Assembly (NCBI GenBank): GCA_963575745.1
Contig: CAUYUJ010016904.1
Location: 604,552 to 668,551, forward strand
Direction: 5' to 3'
Origin: Prorocentrum cordatum
Taxonomy: Eukaryota; Sar; Dinophyceae; Prorocentrales; Prorocentraceae
Length of the DNA: 64,000 nucleotides
The position numbers and the translations under genes were made by a program. Below the pieces are notes generated by a model. That model was not told where the DNA came from. It saw only the letters and a list, made by a program, of their open reading frames with translations, and did not search any database. This document shows, one piece after another, positions 9,779 to 20,100 of this stretch (positions within the stretch are counted from its first letter, which is position 1; each line of letters opens with the position of its first letter).

Positions 9779-9898
9779 ACCAGTCCAGGAAGTGCTTCGT
9801 TTTCGATGCGTCTCGTTTACTGCGATGGCCACTGGAAGTACACTGGCGACGGCTCAGCTGGCGGAAAGCCAGTGGAAGCTGGAGCCAGCTGGAACTGG
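9779..9898 (+). other. Possible upstream exon of the coiled-coil gene
   Basis: Frame starting after a TAG at 9776-9778 encodes a protein-like stretch (VYCDGHWKYTGDG, then KPVEAGASWN) ending beside a GT donor-like site (AACTG/GTGAGA). It could be spliced to the long frame that opens at 10044. The only support is the non-random look of the peptide. Confidence 0.25.
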
Positions 9899-10043
9899 TG
9901 AGACGTCAACTTGTTCGGATCCATGGTTTCCAGAGCCGCTCATGTGTGATCTTCGCTTGATCCGGGTCGGGAGGACGGACAAGCAAGGAATTGTTTGCAC
10001 GATTTCGTTTTTGTGGCATAGATGCTGAGGTTTGATGAATTAA

Positions 10044-12791
10044 ATCGCGAAAGACGCCGCTGAGGCCACCGCAACGAAGCCAGTTGATGATCAGGCGAAG
10101 ACTGAAGCTGAACACAATGCGAAGAAAAAGGCAGATGAAACGGCCAAGAAGGATGCTGAGGACAAGGCAAAGAAGGAAGCAGAGGACAAGGCCATGAAAG
10201 AAGTGGAGGAGAAGGCGAAGATGGAGGCCCATGCAAAAGCGAAGAAAGAAGCAGAGGAAAAGGCCAAGAAAGAAGCGGACGAGAAGGCGAAGAAGGTTGC
10301 CGAGGCCGCAGCGAAGAAGGAGGCAGAGGCCAAAGCAAAGAAGGCTTCTGAGGAGAAGGCGAAGAAGGAAGCGGAGGACAAGGCCAAAAAAGAGGCTGAG
10401 GCCATAGCAAGAAAGGAGGCAGAGGAAAAGGCCAAGAGAGAAGCGGACGAGAAGGCCAAGAAGGAGGCTGAGGAGAAGGCGAAGAAGGAAGCAGAGGCCA
10501 AGGCCCGGAAGGAAGCGGAGGAGAAGGCCAAGAAGGAGGCCGAGGCCAAGGCGAAGAAAGAAGCAGAGGAAAAGGCCAAGCAAGACGCGGACGAGAAAGC
10601 AAAGAAGGAAGCAGAGGCGAAAGCGAAGAAGGAGGCCGAGGTCAAAGCAAAGAAAGAGGCTGAGGCCAAAGCAAAAAAGGAGGCAGAGGAAAAGGCCAAG
10701 AGAGAAGCGGACGAGAGGGCGAAGAAGGATGCTGAGGAGAAGGCGAAGAAGGAAGCAGAGGCCAAGGCCCGGAAGGAAGCGGAGGAGAAGGCCAAGCAGG
10801 AGGCCGAGGCCAAAGCGAAGAAGGAAGCAGAGGAAAAGGCCAAGCAAGACGCGGACGAGAAAGCAAAGAAGGAAGCAGAGGCGAAAGCGAGGAAGGAGGC
10901 CGAGGTCAAAGCAAAGAAAGAGGCTGAGGCCAAAGCAAAAAAGGAGGCAGAGGAAAAGGCCAAGAGAGAAGCGGACGAGAGGGCAAAGAAGGATGCTGAG
11001 GAGAAGGCGAAGAAGGAAGCAGAGGCCAAGGCCCGGAAGGAAGCGGAGGAGAAGGCCAAGCAGGAGGCCGAGGCCAAAGCGAAGAAAGAAGCAGAGGAAA
11101 AGGCCAAGCAAGACGCGGACGAGAAAGCAAAGAAGGAAGCAGAGGCGAAAGCGAAGAATGAGGCCGAGGTCAAAGCAAAGAAAGAGGCTGAGGCCAAAGC
11201 AAAAAAGGATGCAGAGGAAAAGGCCAAGAGAGAAGCGGACGAGAGGGCAAAGAAGGAGGCTGAGGAGAAGGCGAAGAAGGAGGCAGAGGCCAAGGCCCAG
11301 AAGGAAGCGGAGGAGAAGGCCGAGCAGGAGGCCGAGGCCAAAGCGAAGAAGGAAGCAGAGGAAAAGGCCAAGCAAGACGCGGACGAGAAAGCAAAGAAGG
11401 AAGCAGAGGCGAAAGCGAGGAAGGAGGCCGAGGTCAAAGCAAAGAAAGAGGCTGAGGCCAAAGCAAAAAAGGAGGCAGAGGAAAAGGCCAAGAGAGAAGC
11501 GGACGAGAGGGCAAAGAAGGATGCTGAGGAGAAGGCGAAGAAGGAAGCAGAGGCCAAGGCCCGGAAGGAAGCGGAGGAGAAGGCCAAGCAGGAGGCCGAG
11601 GCCAAAGCGAAGAAGGAAGCAGAAGAAAAGGCCAAGCAAGACGCGGACGAGAAAGCAAAGAAGGATGCTGAGGAGAAGGCGAAGAAGGAAGCAGAGGACA
11701 AGGCCAGGAATGAAGCAGATGAGAAGGCCAAGAGGGACGCCGATGCCAAGTCGAAGAAGGAGGCAGAGGAGACGGCCAAGATGGAAGCGGATGAAAAGGC
11801 GAAGAAGGATGCGGATGCCAAGGCCAAGAAGCAGGCGGAGGAGAAGGCGAAACAAGAAGCGGAGGAGAAGGCAAAGAAGGAGGCAGAGTCGAGGGCCAGG
11901 AAAGAATTAGAGGAACAAACCCAGAAGGAAGCGGAGGAAAAGGCGAGGAAGGAGGCCGAGGCCAAAGCGAAGAAGGAAGCGGAGGAGAAGGCGAAGATGG
12001 AGGCCGAGGCCAAAGTACAGAAGGAAGCACAGGAAAAGGCCAAGAACGAAGCGGTGGCGCAAGCCAAGAAGGAGGCTGAGGTAAGAGCGAAGAAGGAAGC
12101 AGAGGAGAAGGCGAGGAAGGAGGCCGAGGCCAAAGCAAAGAAGGAAGCAGAGGAGAAGGCCAAGATGGAGGCCGAGGCCAAAGCGAAGAAGGATGCAGAA
12201 ATGAAGGCCAAGAAAGAAGCGGATGCGAAGGCCAAGAAGGAGGCTGAGGAGAAGGCTAAGGCGGCAGAGGCCAAGGCCAAGACAGAAGCGGATAAGAAGG
12301 CGAAAAATGACGCCGAGGCCAAAGCGAAGAAGGAAGCGGAGGAGAAGGCGAAAAAGGAAGCAGAGGAGAAGGCGAAGAAGGAGGCCGATGCCACAGCGAA
12401 GAAGCAGGCAGAGGAGAAGGCCAAGAAGGAAGCATATGATAAAACGAACAAAGAGGCCGAGGCTACAGCGAAGATGGAGGCAGAGGCCAAGGCCAAGCTA
12501 GATGCTGAGGAGAAGTTGAAGAAGGAGGCAGAGGAGAAGGCGAAGAAAGACGCTGATGAGAAATCGAAGAAAGAGGCAGGGGAAACGCCCCAGAAGGAAG
12601 CAGAGGACGAAGCAAAAAGCGGGGCAAGGGTCGAGGAAAAGACGAAGAGTGACGCCGAGACCGACGCCACACCGCCCAGCAAAGCTCCACCACCCGCCCC
12701 GCCGATGCCGCCAGTGGACGACGAAGACGTTGGCAAGAGACTGCAGGGAAGAACCCCCGAAAAGGAAGGCTTGTTCGCTAGGATCGAGTAG
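10044..12791 (+). CDS. Giant Lys/Glu/Ala coiled-coil protein, 5' end unresolved
   Basis: The frame is open from just after TAA 10041-10043 to TAG 12789-12791, about 915 codons. The first in-frame ATG is at 10194, but the repeat composition already begins near 10100, so the true start is probably in an upstream exon. Almost the whole protein is an eight-residue unit, KAKKEAEE with E/D, K/R and A/V variants, predicted to form a continuous charged helix or coiled coil. The C-terminal 50 residues break the pattern: a Pro-rich segment ([12 protein letters not shown]) and an acidic-to-basic tail ending EGLFARIE. No catalytic motif, signal peptide or membrane segment is visible. Caldesmon- or TolA-like composition is not evidence of homology. 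The role is unknown, possibly structural or cytoskeletal. Expression must be confirmed because a pure satellite could give the same open frame. Confidence 0.55.
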   Translation: MAKDAAEATATKPVDDQAKTEAEHNAKKKADETAKKDAEDKAKKEAEDKAMKEVEEKAKMEAHAKAKKEAEEKAKKEADEKAKKVAEAAAKKEAEAKAKKASEEKAKKEAEDKAKKEAEAIARKEAEEKAKREADEKAKKEAEEKAKKEAEAKARKEAEEKAKKEAEAKAKKEAEEKAKQDADEKAKKEAEAKAKKEAEVKAKKEAEAKAKKEAEEKAKREADERAKKDAEEKAKKEAEAKARKEAEEKAKQEAEAKAKKEAEEKAKQDADEKAKKEAEAKARKEAEVKAKKEAEAKAKKEAEEKAKREADERAKKDAEEKAKKEAEAKARKEAEEKAKQEAEAKAKKEAEEKAKQDADEKAKKEAEAKAKNEAEVKAKKEAEAKAKKDAEEKAKREADERAKKEAEEKAKKEAEAKAQKEAEEKAEQEAEAKAKKEAEEKAKQDADEKAKKEAEAKARKEAEVKAKKEAEAKAKKEAEEKAKREADERAKKDAEEKAKKEAEAKARKEAEEKAKQEAEAKAKKEAEEKAKQDADEKAKKDAEEKAKKEAEDKARNEADEKAKRDADAKSKKEAEETAKMEADEKAKKDADAKAKKQAEEKAKQEAEEKAKKEAESRARKELEEQTQKEAEEKARKEAEAKAKKEAEEKAKMEAEAKVQKEAQEKAKNEAVAQAKKEAEVRAKKEAEEKARKEAEAKAKKEAEEKAKMEAEAKAKKDAEMKAKKEADAKAKKEAEEKAKAAEAKAKTEADKKAKNDAEAKAKKEAEEKAKKEAEEKAKKEADATAKKQAEEKAKKEAYDKTNKEAEATAKMEAEAKAKLDAEEKLKKEAEEKAKKDADEKSKKEAGETPQKEAEDEAKSGARVEEKTKSDAETDATPPSKAPPPAPPMPPVDDEDVGKRLQGRTPEKEGLFARIE
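10560..11700 (+). repeat. 264-bp higher-order repeat made of 24-bp units
   Basis: The basic 24-bp unit codes for KAKKEAEE. Eleven diverged units form a 264-bp (88-codon) block that recurs head to tail about four times with near identity. Equivalent points lie at 10642, 10906, 11170 and 11434. Both lengths are multiples of three, so the frame is kept. Units outside this interval (10100-10560 and 11700-12600) are more diverged. Confidence 0.9.
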
Positions 12792-13227
12792 TAAAATTGT
12801 CCGCGAGTGTCGGCAGGAAGGATTGTTCGCGAGGATGCGAGGACCACGACTCGTTCTCCACGTTTGTTCTTGAGGATTGTTCGACATGGGCCAGGAGGGT
12901 CGGCACGGAGTGGGGTGGGCCAGGCAGCCAAGGGAAGCAGTGGATTGAGTTTTCCAGATCTGGGTTTTGCTTGAGGGGTCCCCACGTCTTTTGTCGAAGA
13001 GGCCCAGAGGGAGTGGCATCTCCCGAGCCCGGTTCCCAGAGTTCTTCTGCGAGATCCCTGGGGATCCCGATGGGTTTCGTGGGTGTCCCGGTTTCTTCGA
13101 GTTTTGGCGTTTGGCCACACCTCTGTGCTTCGAGCGTTTCGAGTGACGTTTGGTCACTTGTATTTTTCCCGCCAACGCGTCCACCTGGACGCAAGGCGTC
13201 TGTCTGTCTGTCTGTCCCGGTTTCTTC
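12792..13227. other. Intergenic stretch
   Basis: Directly after the stop there is a partial echo of the C-terminal coding sequence (AAGGATTGTTCGCGAGGATG near 12817). A short (TGTC)n microsatellite lies at about 13200-13217. No gene was identified. Confidence 0.5.
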
Positions 13228-14405
13228 GGATTTGTTCCCAACCATCCTGTGGTGTTGGGTCTTCGTTCTGATGAGACAGCGCCCTGCGTCATTCCTCCTC
13301 CCGCTGCCCCCCCCTCCTGCCGCGCAGTCCGCATGGCGGCGCCTCCCCTTTTTGGCACGCCCCTCACACGTTTCGTGGCCCCTCAGGGAGCTCCACCTAA
13401 GGTCCGAGCGGCAGGGTTCGCATGCAGTTCCACTCATTTCGGCACACCCCTCACAGGGATTCCACCGAAGGCCCGAGTGGCAGGGTTCGCATGCAGTTCC
13501 ACCTTCATCTCGGCGCACCCCTCACACGGTACGTGGCCCCATAGGGAGCTCCACCGAAGGCCCCATTGGCAGGGTTCGTATGCAGTTCCACCTTCATTTC
13601 TTTGCAACCTTCACACGGTTCGTGGCCCCATAGGGAACTCCGTCGAAGGCCCCAGTGGCAGGGTTCGCATGCAGTTCCACCTTCATTTCGGCGTCCCTCT
13701 CACACGGTTCGTGGCTTCATAGGGAGCTCCATCGAAGGTCCCAGCGGCAGGGTTCCTACGCAGTTCCACCTATATCTCGGCGCACCCTTCACACCGTTCG
13801 TGGCCCCATTTGGAGTTCCACCGAATGTTTCAGTGGAAGGGGTCGCATGCAGGTCCACCCTCATTTCGACGCACCCCTCTCACTGTTCGAAGCCCCTTAG
13901 GAGGCTCCACGGATTGCTTCAGTGGCAGGGTTCGCATGCAGTTCCACCTTCATCTCGGCGCACCCACTCACACGGTTCGTGGCCCCATAGGGAGTTCCAC
14001 TGAAGGCCCCATTGGCAGGGTTCGCATGCAGTTCCACCCTCATTTCGAAGTACCCCTCACACGATTCGTGGCCATATAGGGAGTTCCACCGAAGGCCCAA
14101 ATGGTGGGGCTCGCATGCAGTTTCACCGCCATTTCGGCACACCCCATAGGGAGTTCCGCCGAAGGTTCCAGCGGGTGGGTTCGCATGGCACCACCATACC
14201 CAATTCGGTACACACCCGCACACGTCTCGTGGCCCCAGAGGATACTCCACCGAAGGTTCCAGTGGGAGGCTTTGCATGGCACCACCGCGCCCAATCCGGC
14301 ATGCCCCTCACACGGTGCGTGGCCCCATAATGAATTCCACCGAAAACGGTACCTACAATGCGGTACTCGCAGCTGCACATGGTTGGGTCTTGCGTCAGGC
14401 TAATT
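13228..14405 (+). repeat. Composite repeat element, copy 1, with 89-bp tandem array
   Basis: The 5' flank (GGATTTGTTCCCAACCATCC, then GTTGGGTCTTCGTTCTGA, 13228-13275) and 3' flank (GGTACCTACAATGCGGTACT, then CAGCTGCACATGGTTGGG, about 14347-14390) are shared with copy 2 at 17143-18627. Between them about twelve units of 89-90 bp carry GGCAGGGTTCGCATGCAG, CACCCCTCACACGGTTCGTG and CCATAGGGAGCTCCACCG. Unit starts at 13568, 13657, 13746, 13835, 13924, 14014 and 14103 show the 89-bp period. That period is not a multiple of three, so translated frames are not conserved. Confidence 0.9.
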
Positions 14406-15000
14406 AGATCACCAGCTTTCGGCGGACTCTTGGGTATTGTATGCTATGCCGTGATACGTGGCGCCACGTTGTGTCATGCCAAGCTTTAAAAGGCGCCATA
14501 TTGTGATGCAAATGATCAAGCAGTGTTCTGTGTTGTTGTCCATTTGTTGTGTTGTGCGAGGCTGTTGAGATGATAGGGTATGCTAGTTGTGTGCGGCTTT
14601 GATATTGTTACGTGCGCGAAATACGGTATGACACATGGCGATGTAATGCGTCATGGCAACACGCGGCTGTGTTGTGCTATGCAAAGCCAGTGCGACGGGT
14701 TGTGTTCACATACGTGGGCACTTACGCGGTCTTATGATTTACGTGCGTGTTGGGCAGATGCTGAACTACGACATGCGTTGCCATCTATGTTGACATGTGC
14801 CGTGTTGGTTTTATGTGTTAGGTGTCATTCCTAAAACACGCGTGGTCTGATAACCCATGTGTTGATATGCCATGTTGGGCGTTGTCGAGGAACGGGTGTG
14901 CTACGCCATTCAATGATGCTACGATGGCATGATAATGCCAAATTGCATCGCGTGCTTTTGATTCCTTTCGCTTCGCGGGGTGCACGCCCGTAGCACGTAC
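14406..15000. other. AT-richer spacer without gene
   Basis: Contains many TGTTGTG/GTGTTGTGC and ATGCCATG-like words, more TG-rich than its surroundings, but no coding or RNA feature could be supported. Confidence 0.4.
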
Positions 15001-15004
15001 AATC

Positions 15005-15500
15005 TAGTCGTTGTGGGGCCTCCTGAGAATATTTTGACAACCTCTTGGAGGTCTCTTGGGGCAGTGTTGGGGCGCTCTTGCGCCGTCTGGCCTCTCCGCA
15101 ACCTGTTTGGGGGGCATTTCCGGGCCGCTTTGGGGCTCTCTTGGGATCCTCTTTGGCCGTCTTCGGCGCCTCTTGGACCGTCTTGCGGCCTCTGTGGGCC
15201 GTATCGGTGCCCTTTTGGGCCATATAGGGGCCCTTTGTGGGGCCGCTTTGGGGCCATCTTGGAGACTGCTTGGGCCGCCATGGGCCGAAGAGAGTCAAAA
15301 GGGGCGATAACGCTGAACAACTTTGAACAACCCCAAGGAAAATCAATCATGTTGGCCTCTGGAGGCGCTCTTGGGGGTGCCCTTGGGGCCCTCTTGGGCT
15401 GAATTAGGAGTTTGTGTGCCCTCTTGGGAACATCTTGGATTGTCTTGGGGTCAGTATGGCTTGTACTCAGGCCATCTTGAGCCGTCTTCACGCCCTCTTA
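15005..15500. repeat. CTTGGGGC-type dispersed periodic repeat
   Basis: Dense spaced repeats of the type GGCCCTCTTGGG / CGTCTTGG with irregular 12-24-bp spacing. The same family on the other strand appears at 36660-37860 and again at 53880-54400. Translations rich in LGPSWGPLG-like words come only from this repeat. Confidence 0.75.
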
Positions 15501-16948
15501 GACCTCCGAGACGTCCCAGGGGCCCAAATCATAGATGTTCTTCCGGAGTTTTTAAGTTTTGGGGTTTAGATGGGGTCCTCTATTTTTGGGTCGACGGAAG
15601 TGGCGTGACCTCGGGGGGTGGGGGGTAGGCGGGGATACATTATCATTGACACAATGCCACATGCAGCACTTTTGCAATACTTCCGAACCAGTCGGGAAGG
15701 CCCCCCCGAGGAGGGGCCTTGGGAGGGGCAACAGTCTCACACGCCGTAGACCCCCAGGGGTCGGCAAGTTTACGGCGATGGCAACCGTATGCGACATGAT
15801 GTTGCTACTCTGTGTTATGTTACCCTTTGCTGGGATCGCATTTGGCCAGCGCTGGCTTTGGGGTTGAACACTACCACTCTTCCGTACGGCCACTGGCTCC
15901 TTCGTCTTCGTAGCCCGTAGCCGCTCGATCGTTACGTTTCGAAGGTGTTGCTTGGTCGTTTCCTGTCGGAGATTGTTTATAAGGTTACCGCCACCCCCAC
16001 CTTTTTCCCGCATGCTCGCTGGTATTGAGACATGGGGGATGGCACACATATGGTGAAGAGGGTACGCAGAGATTTGCAAGGCCCAGTTGCATAAGTCAAA
16101 ATCCGTTAACTCCCCAACACGCGGATATCAGTGAGGGGTTGTTTTGGCTCCCATGATATTGAGATAAATCGAAAGTTCGCCGCGGACAGGTCCCACTGCA
16201 ATTGAACTAAGCCTGGACGGGAGCGGCACTAGTTCGAGTTGTGTTCGAGGACAGCGCCACAGTGCCCTGTCGTTGGAGCTTCGGCGAGAGTAGCCGACTT
16301 GTCGGCGGGTCGCTGAATACTGCGATTGGGCAGCAGAGAATCCATATTCCTTGGGCTGGGGGGGGAGCCTGGATGCGGAGGGACGCGCTGCGGCGGAGTT
16401 GCGGTCGTTGCGGGCTGCTGCGAGCGCTGGTGGACTCCGTGCATACGATATACGCTTATTCCGCTAGACAGCGCATTCAAGATTAAGCCCTCGCGGGCGG
16501 ATACATGTGGTTGAAACTGATCCGGCCGATGCTCCAGGCCAGACCCGGCGCCTGTTGTGTGACACCCTACTGTAGGACAGATCAGGCAGATGCCCCGTTG
16601 GGTCGAGGCCAGATTTAGGTCCCGCAGCAACCTGCCAGCATGTTCCGTGTCCCCTCACCACTCCATCTTCATTCTTGCTCGCCAAGAGGATGACCTCGAT
16701 GTTGCGAGGGAAGACCTCCGATGAGTCTGTTCCCCATCTTCAGCAAGCGGCAGCGAAGAGGACCCAGACATCCGACGATATGTGTCTTCAATCCGCGCCC
16801 CCAGCCTTCCCCAGCCCAGGGGCAGTTTGTCGTCCCGATCCAGCCTTGATTGTTTCGGGGCCCGATGACGGGCCCCAGAGGCCGAAGGGAAGCAAAAGCC
16901 CGGGGGGGAGGGGGGGAGGACATATCTTGTCGGAGATCTGGGGACGAG
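15501..16948. other. Noncoding interval upstream of the zinc-finger gene
   Basis: No convincing exon or RNA gene was found. It includes short G-runs (15616, 16360). Any 5' exons and promoter of the gene whose first visible exon is at 16949 should lie here, but I could not define them. Confidence 0.35.
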
Positions 16949-17115
16949 GACGTGCCCGGCCGCGCACGAGCTGAAGCAGTGGACGTCCGACCAGGACGGT
17001 TACACGTGCGACTCCTGCTCCAAGGAGATGCCATTGGCCAGCATTCTCTTCCAGTGTGTCGAGTGCGAGTACGACTTGTGCTCCGAGTGCAACCTTCACG
17101 GCCCAAAAGCCCCAG
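16949..17115 (+). CDS. Zinc-finger gene exon 1 (first Cys-rich module)
   Basis: From TGC 16953 the frame reads CPAAHELKQW, then DGYTCDSC, FQCVECEYDLC and SEC, followed by NLHGPKAPG. It ends at CCCCAG/GC (donor GC at 17116). The acceptor is taken as ACGAG before 16949. It is a typical DC1/ZZ-like spacing of Cys pairs. Confidence 0.7.
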
Positions 17116-20100
17116 GCGGCGCGCCAGCCCATATCTCCGACGATTTGCCCCCAACCATCTTGTGGCGTTGGGTCTTCGTTTTGAAAAGGCAGCGTCCCGT
17201 GTCCCCTCCTTCCTTCCGTCCTCCTTCCTTCCTCTCCTTTTCCAATCATCAACCCATCACCCCATCATTAGCATCGCCATCATCACCTTTTCATCATCAT
17301 CAGCATCATCGTCATCATCGTCATCGTCATCGCCGTGCTCGTCACCGTCCTCGCCGCTCATGTCGCCACACCCCTCACACGTCTCGTGGCCCCATAGGGA
17401 GCTCCAACAAAGACCCCAGTGGCGGTGTCCACATGCGTTTCCACCACCCCTTTTGTGTACACCCCTCACACCTTCTGTGGCCACATAGGGAGCTCCACCG
17501 AAAGCCACAGTGGCAGGGTTTGCATGCAGTTCCACCCTCCTTTCGGCGCACACCCCACACGGTTCGTGGCCCCATAGGGAGTTCTACCGCAGGCCCCATG
17601 TGGCAGGGTTCGCATGCAGTTCCATTTTCATTTCGACGCACCCCTCACACGATTCGTGGCCCCGTAATTCTATTGGAGGCCCCAAGTGGCAGGGTTCGCC
17701 AACAGTTCCACCGTCATTTCAGCACATCTCCCACACGGCCCGTGGCCCCATAGGGAGCTCCACAGAAGGCCTCAGTGGCAGGGTTCGCAAGCAGTTCCAC
17801 CTTACTTTCGGCGCAACTCTCACACTCACACGTTTTGTGGCCCATTGGGAGCTCCACTGGAGGCACCAGCGGCAGGGCTCGCATGCAGTTCCACCCTCAT
17901 TTCGGCACTTCCCTCACACGGTTTGTGGCCCCATAGGGAGCTCCACCGAAGGCCCCAGTGGCAGGGTTCGCATGCAGTTCCACCCCTATTTCGACGAGCT
18001 CCTCACACGGTTCGTGGCTTCGTAGGGATTTCCACCGAAGGCCCCAGCGACAGGGTCCGCATGCGGTTCCATCCCCAATTTCGGCACACCCCTCACACGT
18101 TTCGTGGCCCCATAGGGAGCTCCACCGAAGGCACCAGCGACAGGGTTCGCATGCGGTTCCACCCCCAGGCAGACCCCTCACAGATTTCGTGGCCCCATAG
18201 GGAGCTCTACCGAAGGCACCAGTGGCATGTCTCGCATGCGGTTCCACCCCCAATTTCGGCACACTCCTCACGCCTTTCGTGGCCCTATAGGGAGCTCCAC
18301 CGAAGGCATCAGTGGCAGGGTTCGCATGCGGTCCCACCCCCACGTTCGCGCCCCCCTCGCACGTTTCGTGGCCCTATAGGGAGCTCCGCCGAAGGCCCTG
18401 GTGGTAGGGTTCGCATGCGGTTCCACCCCCACTTTCGGCACACCCCTCACACGTTTCGTGGCCCCATAGGGAGCTCCGCCGAAGGCACCAGTGGCAGGGT
18501 TCGCATGCGGTTCCGCCCCAGTTTCGGCACATCTCTCACACGTTTCGTGGCGAAGCTCCACCGAAGACGAAGCTCACAATTGCGGCACTCACAACTGCAC
18601 ATGGTTGGGGCTTTCGCCAGGCCCTATAATCAACCGAGGAATTGTCCTCGACTTCGGCCCGCTCCAGAGTGAGAAAACATATTGGCGCATGTCAGGGGCG
18701 CTCGCCAGCGCGCCGGCGACGACCGCAGCCCCCAGCACGGCGGTGCCGCTGGCGGGGCCCAGCCCTCCGGCATCAGCCCCAGCGCCTGCCGCGCTCAAGG
18801 CGGGGACGAAGCCCTCCGGCGCGCCTCCGGCAGAGCCGCCCAGCGACAGGCCGCCGACGGTCCCAGCAGCCCCAGCGCCTGCCGCGCTGAAGGCGGGCAC
18901 GAAGCCCTCCGGCGCGCCTCCGGCAGAGCCGCCCGGCGACAGGCCGCCACCCGTCCCGGCACATGCCGCGCTCAAGGCGGGCACGAAGCCTTCCGGCACG
19001 CCTCCAGCGAAGGCGCTCGGCAAGCAGGCCGCACCCTTGTTGAAGGCGAGGACGTGGCCAAGCGGGGAGCTCTGAGATCCGGGTGTTGATTTTTGTTTCA
19101 CACTGGGCGTTTTCGCCTGGTTTCGAGTCCTGGGGTCAATTCTCGCAGATCGATCCAGCTCGAGAAATGCCGCGGAAAGAAAGGGTCTAGGGCTTTGGTC
19201 GTGATTTCTTGCAGTGTTTCATCTTGTTCGCAACATCGGATCTCAAGGAGCAGGGGGGGAGGCGGCTGAGGGGCAGCCCCCACTACTCGGGCTGGCGTCG
19301 GGGTGGAATCCTCTACCTCGGAGGGCTGGGGGAGCTCCGCGGGCGGGTGGCCCATCGCCCCCAGAGGGTTTACATTCCCTCGCCTTCGAGTCTTTGAAAG
19401 GTTGACATCTCTGCCTCGGCGGGAGGCGGCGGAAGTATAACTAGGTTCGCTGCGCCGGCGGAAGGTCTTCGGAAGCCGGCCAGAGTAAAAGATCCGCCCC
19501 AGATGTCAAAGAGTTTGGATTCGGGGGTTCAGAACGAGAGCTCCAGCAAGAGGATCGAGGCCCATATGCTGGGGGCGTCCAAGAGGGAGGTGATGACTAG
19601 CGGTGTGTGGAAACCATGGCTGGGGCCATAAAATCTCCCAGATGTCATGGCTCCTAAGTTGACTGTTTCTTATGGTATGATTGTTGTTGTGATAAATTGT
19701 CGTATTAATCTTCTCCTCCCTTCAACGCATCTGCTGTCCCCCATCCGTGCGCACGCCTTGGGCAATGATGCGCACCCTCCCCCTGTTCGGAGCCCGTTTT
19801 TGTTGTATCCTCTCGCGGGAGGTGCTATGTATTTACCAGGGGGAGGGGAGGGGACCAGCAACGTCACGATTCGCGCCAGCGCTTTCTGGGAATGATCTAC
19901 CGCACGTATCGTGCGTGACGCTATTGGGAGGGGGAGGGGGAGGGTGAAGGGGACGTCTCTGGTAACGGGCTCGTCGATAATTGAGACAAAAATCAGAGGC
20001 GCAATTTTCCCGTTTTTACTTCAAATAAGTTGTTTGTGGAAGAAAAAGCACGATGTCCGCCTGGGCCCCTGTTGGAGGAGCGAAAATGCGAGCGCAATGG

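Noticed and set aside
9906-13120. Very long minus-strand frames (649 and 1009 codons) rich in LLRFLLGL or SSASFFAF repeats
   Set aside because: They are the complement of the KAKKEAEE coding repeat. GCN/AAR/GAR codons contain no stop in other frames, and the plus frame has a non-repetitive C-terminus and a clean stop.
13390-18560. 89-bp repeats as a CRISPR array
   Set aside because: The repeats are contiguous with no unique spacers, are diverged, lack cas genes and occur in a eukaryotic genome.
13566-18672. Open frames with HREL/HRRPQWQGSHAVPP repeats as a repeat protein
   Set aside because: The 89-bp period is not a multiple of three, so frames rotate between units; the second array lies in an intron.
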